The notes under the pieces were generated by a model that saw only the letters and a list, made by a program, of their open reading frames with translations, had not been told where the DNA came from and ran no database searches. The position numbers and the translations under genes were made by a program. 64,000 nt of DNA from Acetobacter oeni (GTDB taxonomy: Bacteria; Pseudomonadota; Alphaproteobacteria; Acetobacterales; Acetobacteraceae): assembly GCF_011516825.1 (NCBI RefSeq), contig NZ_WOTA01000004.1:163352-227351 (forward strand), read 5' to 3'. Below, in pieces: positions 43,184 through 52,399 of this stretch (its first letter is position 1; each line of letters opens with the position of its first letter).

Positions 43184-45436
43184 TCAGAACGACGCGCTCA
43201 GACTCAGATTAAACGACCGCCCCATTCCCGCCAGCGGGGACAGCACGCCCGTCGCCTTGTAATCCCCGAGCGAGAGCCCGCCCAGCGGAAGATAATACTT
43301 CTGATTGCAAACGTTCTCGATGCTCGCATCCAGAGTCAGATTCCGCCACCGGTAGCTCCCCCCAAGCCCCAGCAACGCATAGCCCGGCGTCCGCGGCTCA
43401 TTGCGAATCCAGTCAACCGTGCTCTTCGATTTGACCAGCGTGACCTCAACGCGCCCCGTCCAGTTCTCAAACGTCTCATGCAGGCTCACCACGCCATTCG
43501 TCGGCATCTGATGATAAAGCCCCGAATGATTGACCAGATCCTGCCCCCGGACCCAGTTCACATTCGCCCGGATCTCCCCCGTCCCGAACGCCGCCGTCTT
43601 CCATAACTGCCGCGCCGCCGAAGCGTTGATCCCGTAAGTCTGCGCATCGTGATTTACAAACTGTAGTTTCGACAGCCCGTTCGTAAGCTCCCCGATCCGA
43701 ACAACATTAATGTAATGATGTGTGTAGGTGTAATAAGGCTGAACCTTCACCTCCCACGCATGATCCACCGGATCATGCCACGTCACCGTAAAACTCGCCG
43801 TATTAGCAACCTCCGGCGTCAGCTTCAGATTGCCAACATACCCGTTCCCGTCACCAGACCAGCCAATCATGCTCGTCGCCATCGCCCCTTGCGCCCAGGC
43901 ATACCGCTCATACAGATTGGGCGACCGCGTCTTGCGCGCATACCCGCCCTCAATCATCAGACTGTCCAGAGCATGCCAGTGCGCCAGCGCCGTCACGTCG
44001 AAATTCGTGTCCGTCCGCCCCCGTGACGCCGCATTGAACTTCTGCGCCGCAGCCGCATCCGCCGCCGACATCATGCTGGTCCAGGAATACGGCGAGACAG
44101 GCCCGGTATTCATCATGACCAGATCATTCCGGAAACCCAGTTCCGTGGAAAGTCGCGGCAGCCACTGCGCATTCCACTCCACGTAATGCCCGAGCCGGTC
44201 CCGGTGCCCGTTATTGATGTTGTGAAACGTGTCCGGCCCCATCATCGTGCTGCCGACAAGCGGCGGCCACCAGTCGTTCAGCCCGTTATGCTCGAACTCG
44301 CTCCCAAGCCGCAGCGTATGATTCCGGCCCAGCGGAATCGTCGCCTTCAGCGTATAGCCCGCCGTCCGGGAATCCGTGTCCATCGGCATCCCCGTCGTCG
44401 AGGAATGTCCGCCCTTGTCGCTCATCATGTCCATCGCATGATCGACCCGCTGCCAGAACCCGCGCGCCTCCAGCGTCCCCCAGTCGAAATCGCCTTTATA
44501 CTTGCCGTTTACATAGGTCGACCGGTTATTGGTCATGTCCATGTACTGGTTCGGAAATCCCTCATAAGGAATGTCCTGCTGCCCGAAAGTAATGGCAACA
44601 AGATGATTGTCCTTCTTCAGCCCCGCCGTCACCGCATGATTGAAACTGAGATAACTCGTCGAGCGAACCTGCTTGCCATCCCCGCCGGTATGATAGTCGC
44701 TGGCATGAGAATACGAGCCCGAATACCGCAGACTCAGCAGATCGTTCGCCACGGTCATCGAACCGGACGCCCCCGACCCGCCACCATTGCTGCGATAATC
44801 ACCCCGCATGCGTCCCGTAACGAGCACCTTTCCCAGCTCCGCAAACAGCGGATCACGACGCTCAACCTCAATCGTCCCGCCAAGACTGTCGCCACCAATG
44901 CTGACCGGCGTAATCCCCGCCGTCGCAACCGCCTTAGATACGGAATCAGGATCGATATAAGACAGCGCCGGATTCATGTGGTTCGGGCAGGCCGCCTCAA
45001 TCCGCATCCCGTCCACAATCGTCGCCACCCGGTCATCCGCAAACCCGTTCAGAACAGGCAGCGCCGAAACCCCTCCGGCCGAATAAGTGCTGAAACCAAG
45101 ACTGCGCCGAAACAGCGACGTCGTATCCGCGCTGTGAACCGACGGCACCCGAATACCATTCACCGACAGATATTCCCTGTCATGCGATTCAATCCCCGTC
45201 ACCGTCGCTGACGATCTTACGGCGGACATCATCTTCATCGCCGTCGAAGACTTCGCCCCGCCCGCCATCGCGGGAACCTGCGTCACCGCCCCCCCACCGT
45301 CAGCCCCTGAAACCACCGGCTGCGTCGTCTGAGCCATCGCCGACATCGAAAAAAACAACGATCCCACACCGGCAAACGCCAGTCCGACCGTGAACACGGA
45401 GCACAGGAGGCTCCGCCTTCGGCTGAATCCGTACAT
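43184..45436 (-). CDS. TonB-dependent copper receptor (OprC/NosA-like)
   Basis: A 750-residue receptor. The start at ATG 45436 (MYGFSRRRSLLCSVF) has CAGGG 7 bases upstream. The signal peptide ends near SAMAQ. The plug carries VDGMRIEAACPNHMNPALSY, where Cys about 150 and Met about 154 form the CxxxM motif that in Pseudomonas OprC holds copper, with many Met and His residues in external loops (MDMMSDKGGHSSTTGMPMD). The barrel ends SFNLSLSASF. The next gene is a His/Met-rich DUF2946 protein, a common companion of copper receptors. I infer outer-membrane copper uptake; iron specificity is less likely. Confidence 0.88.
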   Translation of the reverse strand: MYGFSRRRSLLCSVFTVGLAFAGVGSLFFSMSAMAQTTQPVVSGADGGGAVTQVPAMAGGAKSSTAMKMMSAVRSSATVTGIESHDREYLSVNGIRVPSVHSADTTSLFRRSLGFSTYSAGGVSALPVLNGFADDRVATIVDGMRIEAACPNHMNPALSYIDPDSVSKAVATAGITPVSIGGDSLGGTIEVERRDPLFAELGKVLVTGRMRGDYRSNGGGSGASGSMTVANDLLSLRYSGSYSHASDYHTGGDGKQVRSTSYLSFNHAVTAGLKKDNHLVAITFGQQDIPYEGFPNQYMDMTNNRSTYVNGKYKGDFDWGTLEARGFWQRVDHAMDMMSDKGGHSSTTGMPMDTDSRTAGYTLKATIPLGRNHTLRLGSEFEHNGLNDWWPPLVGSTMMGPDTFHNINNGHRDRLGHYVEWNAQWLPRLSTELGFRNDLVMMNTGPVSPYSWTSMMSAADAAAAQKFNAASRGRTDTNFDVTALAHWHALDSLMIEGGYARKTRSPNLYERYAWAQGAMATSMIGWSGDGNGYVGNLKLTPEVANTASFTVTWHDPVDHAWEVKVQPYYTYTHHYINVVRIGELTNGLSKLQFVNHDAQTYGINASAARQLWKTAAFGTGEIRANVNWVRGQDLVNHSGLYHQMPTNGVVSLHETFENWTGRVEVTLVKSKSTVDWIRNEPRTPGYALLGLGGSYRWRNLTLDASIENVCNQKYYLPLGGLSLGDYKATGVLSPLAGMGRSFNLSLSASF

Positions 45437-45527
45437 GAAAAACCCTGTCATGATCTGAAAAGCAGTCAGGCCACACAGTCGCAAAACCCGAAGACAGGCC
45501 GGAGCGAACAGGTGGCAACAAAAGCGA

Positions 45528-46004
45528 TCAGATCAGAACAGGAGGCCCGCGCTGGGGCGGCAGAAACCGCACAAAAACAGGGGGCGCGCGCGGCTGTGCA
45601 AATACCCGGCGCATCGACAGAAAAGCAGAGGAAAGAACAGGCAGAAACGGCGCGGCCGTCAGAATAACCCCAAAAATAATCAGAAGGGGACACAGCGCAC
45701 AGCCTGCGTCATGCTGATGATGCGCCTTATGATGGCCCGCCTCACCAGCCATCATCATATGGTGATGATGAGCCATCGAAGACGACATCGCCGCGCTCTC
45801 ACGCGCCACCTTGTCGGAAACCGCCCCGTCAGAAACCGGAGCAATATCAACGCCGGTCAGCCGCAGGATCGTCGCGCGCGGCGTATCGCCGGGCAGCGCC
45901 AGCCCCTGCAGGGCAAGCTGCCCCAGCAGACCCGTCAGTGTCAGCGCGACAATCAACCAGCGGACGCAACGCATCCGTGTCGCAGGAATAACCGGAACAG
46001 TCAT
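45528..46004 (-). CDS. DUF2946 His/Met-rich membrane protein
   Basis: A 158-residue protein with an N-terminal membrane segment (WLIVALTLTGLLGQLALQGLAL), a metal-binding loop with HHHHMMMAGEAGHHKAHHQH, a CALCP motif (CxxC), a second hydrophobic segment (LLIIFGVILTAAPFLPVL) and a Pro-rich end. DUF2946 proteins are small metal-linked membrane proteins that sit next to copper TonB receptors. It lies 91 bases upstream of the OprC-like receptor in the same direction, so the two should be co-transcribed. A role in copper capture or sensing is inferred. Confidence 0.85.
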   Translation of the reverse strand: MTVPVIPATRMRCVRWLIVALTLTGLLGQLALQGLALPGDTPRATILRLTGVDIAPVSDGAVSDKVARESAAMSSSMAHHHHMMMAGEAGHHKAHHQHDAGCALCPLLIIFGVILTAAPFLPVLSSAFLSMRRVFAQPRAPPVFVRFLPPQRGPPVLI

Positions 46005-46137
46005 AAAAAGACCGAACAGCCTGCCTTCCGTTACAGGTGCGGCGTATCCGCCCTGACAAACAGACCTGGTCCCTTACGTCCTCACGGTCAAGTGACTACG
46101 GCGTACTCCAGACCTGCTCCGAAGAAATCGCGCCCGC

Positions 46138-47436
46138 TCAGCCCTCCAGCGTCACGAACGCAAAAGCCGTCGGCGTCCCGACCGGTGTAAAGTTCCAGGT
46201 AAAGTCCAGCGCCCCGGTCTCGCCGTTCACACGGAACGCCGTGATGGAATCACTGCGCTGGTTGGCCACGAACATATGCGCCCCCGTCGGATCGAAGCTC
46301 AGCGCCCGGCCATAATCCGCGTGCTCCCACACCTCGTCGAACAGCTCGATCGAACCATCACTCTTCACGCGGAAACACGCAATCGAATCACCGATCCGGT
46401 TGGTCACATAAAGGAACTTTCCATTCGGATGCAGAATGATCTCGGCCGCGATCGTGCTTCCGCGGAAACGACCCGTCACCGTCGCCGCCGTCTGCCTGGG
46501 CGAGATCGCCCCGGTATTCGTGTCGTAATCCGCCACAACAATCCGGGAATTCTGTTCCCCGAGAATGTAGATAACCTTCCCGTCCAGACTGAAACAGAAA
46601 TGACGCGGCGCCGAACCGGGCTCCATATCGAACCACGGCTTCGCCGCCGGAACCAGAACGCCTTTCTCCAGATCCAGCTTCCAGACATACACCCGGTCAA
46701 GCCCGGCATCCGCGACCAGAACGAACTTCGCCGCCATATCCGCCTGAATCATATGCGCATGCGCCCCGGAATGGTCGCTTACCGCATAATTTCCCGGTGG
46801 ATTGTCAGCCGCGCGTTCCGGCATTTTCGGGCCGGAATCATGCACAAGATCCGTCCGCGCGCCCAGACTTCCATCCGCCTCGATCTGAATCACCGACACG
46901 CTGCCGCTGGTATAGTTCGCAACCAGCAGATAACGGCCAGACGGATGCACACTCAAATGCGCCGGATCGGCCCCGCCGCTCGGAACCGTGTTCAGCTTCG
47001 TCAGCACACCGGTATGCTGATCGATCGCAAAAGCCGTGGCCGCGCCGCCCTTTTCCGGACCAACCTCCTCCAGCTCATTCACGGCATAAAGAAACCGCCG
47101 GTCAGGCGACAGCGCGAGAAACGAAGGATTGTCCGTCGGAGTCACCTGACCAAGCTGTGTCAGCACGCCGGACGTCGTGTCCATCTCGAACAGCGTGATC
47201 CCTTTGGCGTTCGCGTCCGGCGGACCATGTTTCGTGTAGCCGCCGACATAACACAGCGTCCGCGGCCCGGACTTGCGGGCCGCCGCCTCAGGCGTCGATT
47301 GTTTCAGCGCCCCTTTGGGAATAGGAGCCGGAGGCGGGGTCGGAGCATTATCAGCAAAAGCCGGCCTCAGAACATATGTCAGGCCGGCGCCGGCAACCGA
47401 AAGACCGAACAGACGACGACCGAATGTCTTTGTCAT
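46138..47436 (-). CDS. Exported lactonase-family beta-propeller (6-phosphogluconolactonase-like)
   Basis: A 432-residue protein with a Tat-like signal (GRRLFGLSVAGAGLTYV, cleavage near AFADN), a Pro-rich linker and a seven-bladed propeller of the YbhE/Pgl lactonase family: YVGGYTKHG, FLALSPDRRFLYAVNE, AHLSVHPSGRYLLVANY, GAHAHMIQ, APRHFCFSLDGKVIYILGEQ, AEIILHPNGKFLYVTNR. In E. coli the cytosolic homologue hydrolyses 6-phosphogluconolactone. The export signal here suggests a periplasmic sugar lactone instead, in keeping with the periplasmic sugar oxidation of acetic acid bacteria. That last point is inference. Confidence 0.88.
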   Translation of the reverse strand: MTKTFGRRLFGLSVAGAGLTYVLRPAFADNAPTPPPAPIPKGALKQSTPEAAARKSGPRTLCYVGGYTKHGPPDANAKGITLFEMDTTSGVLTQLGQVTPTDNPSFLALSPDRRFLYAVNELEEVGPEKGGAATAFAIDQHTGVLTKLNTVPSGGADPAHLSVHPSGRYLLVANYTSGSVSVIQIEADGSLGARTDLVHDSGPKMPERAADNPPGNYAVSDHSGAHAHMIQADMAAKFVLVADAGLDRVYVWKLDLEKGVLVPAAKPWFDMEPGSAPRHFCFSLDGKVIYILGEQNSRIVVADYDTNTGAISPRQTAATVTGRFRGSTIAAEIILHPNGKFLYVTNRIGDSIACFRVKSDGSIELFDEVWEHADYGRALSFDPTGAHMFVANQRSDSITAFRVNGETGALDFTWNFTPVGTPTAFAFVTLEG

Positions 47437-47520
47437 AACCGCGAATAGCCTCTTATTTTTATCGCGCCTGATCGGAAACAGAACACCGGATACTCCGATG
47501 TCCCGCCTCCGTGGCGTCTG

Positions 47521-48057
47521 TTATTGCGGCATCCGGCAGGCGGCGCCGATTGTTCCCGTATAGCGGGTCCAGGTCTGGGTTTCTCCAAAAATCGGAATCA
47601 TGACATAGCCCCGCAGCTTCAGAACATCCTGTTGCGGCGACCATATCTGGGCATGGTAAACATTTCCCGTATCCGGATCGAGAATACGTCCCGCCCAGCG
47701 CCCGGGATCGTCAGACATCGGTGTAAAGCCGGTCAGCATCGTCAGACCGCACTCAGACCGCCCGTCCCGGCTCTTCGGCACCGGCTCCGTCGGACCATAC
47801 AGCAATCCGACCAGCGTGCCGCAAAGCACCTCGCCACACCGCGCGATATGGAACACCCCGTCATGCTTTTCGCTGAGCCAGTAACCAAACTCCGGCCCCG
47901 ACGTCGGCAGCACCCCCGGCGCGGGATCGGCATAAGCCAGCCCCGTCGTCAGAAAAAGAACCGCCCCGATTCCGGCAGCCAGACACCGCAACACAGCGAC
48001 GGCCCGTCGAAACGACTCTCCTGCCTGCCCATGAGCAGAATCCATCTTCACCTGCAT
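47521..48057 (-). CDS. DUF2147 periplasmic protein
   Basis: A protein of about 178 residues with a signal segment (CLAAGIGAVLFLTTGLAYADP) and a DUF2147 domain: GYWLSEKHDGVFHIARCGEVLCGTLVG (start of the small beta-barrel), then DPDTGNVYHAQIWSPQQDVLKLRGYVMIPIFGETQTWTR. The conserved Cys pair in RCGEVLCG may form a disulfide. A longer frame to 48279 overlaps the DUF1178 gene and is rejected. The start at 48057 has GGAAAGG just upstream; ATG 48096 is the alternative. Function unknown. Confidence 0.85.
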   Translation of the reverse strand: MQVKMDSAHGQAGESFRRAVAVLRCLAAGIGAVLFLTTGLAYADPAPGVLPTSGPEFGYWLSEKHDGVFHIARCGEVLCGTLVGLLYGPTEPVPKSRDGRSECGLTMLTGFTPMSDDPGRWAGRILDPDTGNVYHAQIWSPQQDVLKLRGYVMIPIFGETQTWTRYTGTIGAACRMPQ

Positions 48058-48097
48058 CGCCTTTCCGGCTGAACCGGGACCACTGCACCCCGCCATC

Positions 48098-48598
48098 TCA
48101 ACTATCGGCCCGCGAAACCCAGGGGAGAGCCTGTACTGCGACGCCTTCATCCTCGAGAAGTTCCTTCTGCTCCCCGGACATACTGCCATAAATTCCCCGC
48201 TCATCCCCTTCACCACGATGAATGCGAAGAGCTTCGTCAGCAAACCGGTCGCCAACATTCTCGCATGTCGTCTCAACATTATGCCGCAATCGCCGGAGCG
48301 CCGCCATCAGCACGTCCGGAACCGGCGCCCCGTCAGCCGGCGCGGCCACCGGCACCGGGGTAACAGCCGTCTCCGGTTCCGGCGCCTTCTCTTCAGTCGC
48401 GCGCTCTTCCGTTGCCCGATCTTCAGCCACCCGGGCAGTCCGCACCGCAGGCGCCATCAGCGCCCGGTCAACCCCGGCCGTGCCGCAAAACGGACAGGTC
48501 AGCAAATTCCGCCGCGCCTGATCCTCAAACGCTCCGGAATCGCGAAACCATCCCTCAAACTCATGCGCGCCGACACAACGAAGCCTGTAGAGAATCAT
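48098..48598 (-). CDS. DUF1178 zinc-ribbon-like protein
   Basis: A 166-residue cytoplasmic protein: MILYRLRCVGAHEFEGWFRD then a CPFCG motif, a Glu/Ala/Pro-rich spacer, and the conserved end RHNVETTCENVGDRFADEALRIHRGEGDERGIYG-like. This is the alphaproteobacterial DUF1178 family, regularly found next to grxC and comF. The start overlaps the grxC stop by 4 bases (ATGA), so translation is coupled. Function unknown; Cys pairs suggest metal or redox chemistry. Confidence 0.9.
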   Translation of the reverse strand: MILYRLRCVGAHEFEGWFRDSGAFEDQARRNLLTCPFCGTAGVDRALMAPAVRTARVAEDRATEERATEEKAPEPETAVTPVPVAAPADGAPVPDVLMAALRRLRHNVETTCENVGDRFADEALRIHRGEGDERGIYGSMSGEQKELLEDEGVAVQALPWVSRADS

Positions 48599-48864
48599 GA
48601 CGCTCCACTGACATGCAGCAACGGGTCCAGCCCACCCCGGCGATCGAGCGCAAACAGATCGTCGCACCCGCCAATCGCCTGCCCGTCAATGAAAATCTGC
48701 GGCACCGTCGTGCGGCCACCCGACCGCTCCCGCGATTCCACACGCTCCGGCGTCCCGTGCGGCGCATTGATCTCGTGGAAAGCGACACCCTTCTTTTCCA
48801 GCAACGCAACCGCGCGAATGCAGTAAGGACATCCGGGCTGGGTATAGATTTCAACTCTGGCCAT
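48595..48864 (-). CDS. grxC: Glutaredoxin 3 (GrxC type)
   Basis: Small glutathione-dependent disulfide reductase of 89 residues: MARVEIYTQPGCPYCIRAVALL with the dithiol active site CPYC, cis-Pro in TTVPQIFIDG and the glutathione site IGGCDDLFALD. The next gene (DUF1178) overlaps it by 4 bases. An ATG two codons upstream (48870) is also possible. Confidence 0.94.
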   Translation of the reverse strand: MARVEIYTQPGCPYCIRAVALLEKKGVAFHEINAPHGTPERVESRERSGGRTTVPQIFIDGQAIGGCDDLFALDRRGGLDPLLHVSGAS

Positions 48865-48986
48865 AATCATCCGGCTATCTGTTCAGAATTACTGTTCGGC
48901 GTGACGCTGAACCCTGTCACAGCAATCCTATCACGTCCTGAACATCTGTCATACGCGGAATGAAGCCACGCACCGCGTCCGCAACG

Positions 48987-49796
48987 TCATTCTTCCATGC
49001 CCTCGGGCAGGTCAGCATCCTCACTCTCCAGCGGCACCGTCCGCGCCGCCGCCAGCACCGCAACCGAGGCCGCCCCCGCCTCCAGCAACGCCACCGAACA
49101 GGCCTTCGCCGTCGCCCCCGTCGTCAGAATATCATCGACCAGCACCACATGCCGCCCCCTGATCCGCTCCAGCCGCGACGCCTTCACCTCAATCGCGTCC
49201 AGCATCTCCTTCGCCCGTTCCTCAGCCGAAAACCCCGCCAGCCGGCTGGTCGCATGAGGCCGCTTCAGCCCGTCCACCAGCACCGCAACCCCGGATAACG
49301 ACCCGACAGCCCGCGCCAGCAGCGCCGCCTGATTATACCGCCGCTGAATCAACCGTCGCCAGTGCACCGGAACCGGAACCAGAATATCCGCCGCTTCCAG
49401 AATATCGCCCCCCGCCCGGATCATCTGCCGCGCCAGAACACCCGCATTCTCCGTCCTGTCCGCATATTTCAGCGCCAGAATCAGATCGCGCGACCCCTCG
49501 TCATAAACATAAGCAGCCCGCCCCTTCGACCACGGCGGCGGATGCCGCTCACAGCGCACACACCGCGCATCGAACCCCAGATGACAATCCGACAGCAACG
49601 GCACCCCGCACTGATCGCAACGCGGCAGACCGATCGGATGCACCCGCATGAAACAGTCCGGACACAGCGAATGGGGCTGATCCACCTCCGTCCCGCACGC
49701 CGAGCAGGTCGGCGGCAGAACCAGATCAAGCACAAACCGGCCGAACCTCGCCGCCCCCCGCCTCAGCCCCGCTCTGCCGATCATCAGTTCCATCAT
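48987..49796 (-). CDS. comF: ComF-family phosphoribosyltransferase-like protein
   Basis: A protein of about 269 residues. The N-terminal double zinc ribbon has CSACGTEV, CPDC, CDQCGVPL and CVRCE; then ALKYADRTENAGVLARQM, PVPVHWRRLIQRRYNQAALLA and the PRPP-loop HVVLVDDILTTGATAKAC. ComF proteins support natural transformation or DNA metabolism in competent bacteria and are common elsewhere without known function. Tandem ATGs at 49796 and 49793 were chosen; a frame extending to 49907 would overlap the divergent methyltransferase start. It heads the comF-grxC-DUF1178 cluster. Confidence 0.9.
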   Translation of the reverse strand: MMELMIGRAGLRRGAARFGRFVLDLVLPPTCSACGTEVDQPHSLCPDCFMRVHPIGLPRCDQCGVPLLSDCHLGFDARCVRCERHPPPWSKGRAAYVYDEGSRDLILALKYADRTENAGVLARQMIRAGGDILEAADILVPVPVHWRRLIQRRYNQAALLARAVGSLSGVAVLVDGLKRPHATSRLAGFSAEERAKEMLDAIEVKASRLERIRGRHVVLVDDILTTGATAKACSVALLEAGAASVAVLAAARTVPLESEDADLPEGMEE

Positions 49797-49880
49797 CCGC
49801 CCCCGACGGCCCGGCTCCCGCCCACACATTCGCGCCATTCCGCCCCCGTCACTCTTGGCACAAAGCCCGCGCAGGCGCAC

Positions 49881-50771
49881 ATGCTGCACATCATGCAGAA
49901 TGATCACGTCACATTCGACCGGAACGCTGTCCGGCTACACCGTGACCGCGCCGCACGCACGCTCGGCAGCGTCTCCGGCATCCTCGACGAAGCCGCCGAC
50001 CGCCTGCTCGAACGCCTCGACGACCTGACCCGCACCTTCCCCCTCGCCCTCGACATCGGGGGACGCGGCGCCACCCTCCCCGGTCTCCGCGCCCGGAACA
50101 TCGAAGTCATCAGCACCGATCTCTCTTTCAGAATCGCCCGTCAGGCCACCCCGCCCGCCGTCTGCGCCGATGAGGAGTTTCTTCCCTTCGGAGCCGGCAC
50201 CTTTGATCTGATCGTCGCAAACCTCTCCCTGCACTGGGTCAACGACCTGCCCGGAACCTTCGCCCAGATCCGCCACGCCCTGAAACCCGACGGCCTCTTC
50301 CTCGCCAGCATTCCCGTCCTGCCAACCCTCTCGGAACTGCGCGACAGCTTCAGCGAAGCCGAACTCGCCATCAGCGGCGGCGTCTCCCCCCGCGTCTCGC
50401 CCTTCCCGGCCCTGCGGGACTGCGCGGCCCTGCTCCAGCGCGCCGGCTTCGCCCTGCCCGTCGTGGACGCCGAAACCATGGATATCCGCTACCGCTCCGG
50501 CCTCGCCCTGCTCCGCGACCTCCGCGCCGCCGGCGAAACCAACGCCGTCACCCTCCGCGACCGGCGTACACCTTCAACGGCCCTGTTCCCCGCCGCCCTG
50601 TCCCTGCTCGCGGAACGCCACACCAGCGCGGACGGCACCATCGAAACGCCCCTCCACATGGCCATCCTCAGCGCATGGGCTCCCGCCCCGACACAACCCA
50701 AACCCCTCGCCCCGGGCCAGTTCACAACCTCCCTGAACGATGTCCTGAATGACGACAGCAGCCGAAAATAG
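49881..50771 (+). CDS. SAM-dependent methyltransferase (BioC/NDUFAF5-like)
   Basis: A 296-residue class I methyltransferase. MLHIMQNDHVTFDRNAVRLHRDRAA is the conserved beginning in the alphaproteobacterial comF-linked group. Motif I reads LALDIGGRGATLPGL, the acidic loop ISTDLSF, and the post-I segment LPFGAGTFDLIVANLSLHWVNDLPG. Relatives include BioC and the mitochondrial NDUFAF5 protein, which hydroxylates an arginine of complex I instead of methylating. The substrate is not known. It is divergent from comF. Confidence 0.88.
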   Translation: MLHIMQNDHVTFDRNAVRLHRDRAARTLGSVSGILDEAADRLLERLDDLTRTFPLALDIGGRGATLPGLRARNIEVISTDLSFRIARQATPPAVCADEEFLPFGAGTFDLIVANLSLHWVNDLPGTFAQIRHALKPDGLFLASIPVLPTLSELRDSFSEAELAISGGVSPRVSPFPALRDCAALLQRAGFALPVVDAETMDIRYRSGLALLRDLRAAGETNAVTLRDRRTPSTALFPAALSLLAERHTSADGTIETPLHMAILSAWAPAPTQPKPLAPGQFTTSLNDVLNDDSSRK

Positions 50772-50818
50772 CTCCGGCAGCGGCCCGAAGCCCCCGCCGG
50801 AACAAACCCGGAAACCGG

Positions 50819-51424
50819 TCAGATCAGACCTTCTTCCTTCATCGCCGCCCGCGCCGAATCCCGCGCCATCACCCGCTCTTTCAGCGCCCAGGCCACCTTG
50901 TGCCCCGAAATATCCACGCCCATATGCCCCGGCCAGCCCAGAATCACCGCCACATAAGCATCCGCCTGCGTGAAACCCCACGGCAGCCAGTAATCACGGT
51001 CCGCACTCAGAAATGTCTCAAGCTGATCCAGCCGGCGCCTCAGCCCCTTCACAACTTTTTCCTTCGCCTCTCCGGCCAGATCCGACGCAAAAAGCGCGCC
51101 CGTGGCAACATGCAGATCACCACAAAACCCCAGAGCCTCCTCCAGACGCGCCCGCTCCATGGACCCCAAAGCCGGCCTGAACGCCGCAACATCCGAATGA
51201 TCGCCAATATACTGAAGCACCGCCGGATTCTGCGTCAGAACCACCCCCGGCTCAATCTCAATCGCCGGCACCGCCCCGCGCGGATTGATCTTCCAGTAAT
51301 CGTGCCCCGCCTCAGTCACCTTCTTCTGAAGATCCACCTTCTCCAGCGTGTAAGACGTCCCCGTCTCTCTGAGGATGATGTGCGATGCCAGCGAACAGGC
51401 ACCCGGACTGTAATAGAGTTTCAT
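50819..51424 (-). CDS. Glutathione S-transferase
   Basis: A 201-residue GST of the bacterial beta type: MKLYYSPGACSLASHIILRE, with the beta-class Cys about 10 that contacts glutathione, then INPRGAVPAIEI with cis-Pro and an all-helical C-terminal domain (TQADAYVAVILGWPGHMGVD). GGAGG lies 6 bases before the ATG at 51424; the frame is open further upstream without conservation. Likely detoxifies electrophiles. It is convergent with the methyltransferase. Confidence 0.93.
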   Translation of the reverse strand: MKLYYSPGACSLASHIILRETGTSYTLEKVDLQKKVTEAGHDYWKINPRGAVPAIEIEPGVVLTQNPAVLQYIGDHSDVAAFRPALGSMERARLEEALGFCGDLHVATGALFASDLAGEAKEKVVKGLRRRLDQLETFLSADRDYWLPWGFTQADAYVAVILGWPGHMGVDISGHKVAWALKERVMARDSARAAMKEEGLI

Positions 51425-51660
51425 GGAAACCTCCGGAATAAACAGAACAAACGTCCGCCAGGCTGATCGGACGGCAGCGTCTGTCCGGTAACCGGCAGCC
51501 TGACACATATGAACCACAACAAACAATCGTGAATTAAGATACTGTCACTAACAACGACACGCCCCCCAATCGTTCATCCCTTGATACAACCCCCGCAAAG
51601 TCTTACATGGAGCCGGTGAATTACATGCCCCGGTCGCACAACCCCCGGTGAAAGTCTGAA

Positions 51661-52347
51661 ATGACGGTCACACAACACCAGATCGAAACAATCCGCAGCG
51701 CCGGCACGGACGCGCGCGCCATCCTCCGCGCCGCCCGCTCCACGCTGCCGGGCAAAGTCGCCGTCCTCTCCTCCTTCGGCGCGGAATCCGCCCTCCTGCT
51801 CGCCTTCGCCGCCGAAATCGACCCCGCGATCCCGGTCCTCTTCCTCGAAACCGGCATGCACTTTCCGGAAACATTGCAATACCGCCGCGATCTCGCCGCC
51901 GATCTCGGCCTGACAAACGTCCGCGACATCCCTCCCGCCCCGAAGGCGCTCGAACAGCGCGATCCGTCCTCACAGCTCTGGGCCTTCGACCCCGACGCCT
52001 GCTGCCAGCTCCGCAAGGTCGAGCCCCTCAACCTCGCTACCCTGCCGTTCTCCGCCCTCATCACAGGCCGCAAACGCTCGCAGGCCGCCACACGGCACCG
52101 TATGGAAGTCGTGGAACCCGATGGCGAAGACCGGATCAAAATAAATCCCCTGGCCGACTGGACCGCCGAGGACATCGACGCCGAAATGACCCGCCGCAAC
52201 CTCCGCCGTAATCCGCTCAGCCTGAAGGGCTACCCCTCCATCGGCTGTGAGCCCTGCACACGTCCGGCAGGCGAAAATGACGACCCGCGCGCCGGCCGGT
52301 GGGCGGGACAGAACAAGGTCGAATGCGGTATCCATAAACCCGCCTGA
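51661..52347 (+). CDS. cysH: Assimilatory adenylyl-sulfate (APS) reductase
   Basis: Reduces activated sulfate to sulfite. The 228-residue protein has the PP-loop-type start VAVLSSFGAESALLLAF, EIDPAIPVLFLETGMHFPET, and the end VECGIHKPA with the catalytic Cys. It also has the cysteine pairs DACCQLRK and GCEPCTRP that bind the [4Fe-4S] cluster of APS-using enzymes. This cluster is absent from the PAPS-specific E. coli enzyme, so APS is the expected substrate. First gene of cysH-cysD-cysNC. Confidence 0.95.
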   Translation: MTVTQHQIETIRSAGTDARAILRAARSTLPGKVAVLSSFGAESALLLAFAAEIDPAIPVLFLETGMHFPETLQYRRDLAADLGLTNVRDIPPAPKALEQRDPSSQLWAFDPDACCQLRKVEPLNLATLPFSALITGRKRSQAATRHRMEVVEPDGEDRIKINPLADWTAEDIDAEMTRRNLRRNPLSLKGYPSIGCEPCTRPAGENDDPRAGRWAGQNKVECGIHKPA

Positions 52348-52399
52348 CCCGATAACACGGCCATCAAACACGACCTGACAACAGAAGGTTCTCCCGACC

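Noticed and set aside
46276..47448. Plus-strand frame opposite the lactonase
   Set aside because: No motif, Arg-rich shadow; the lactonase repeats are unmistakable.
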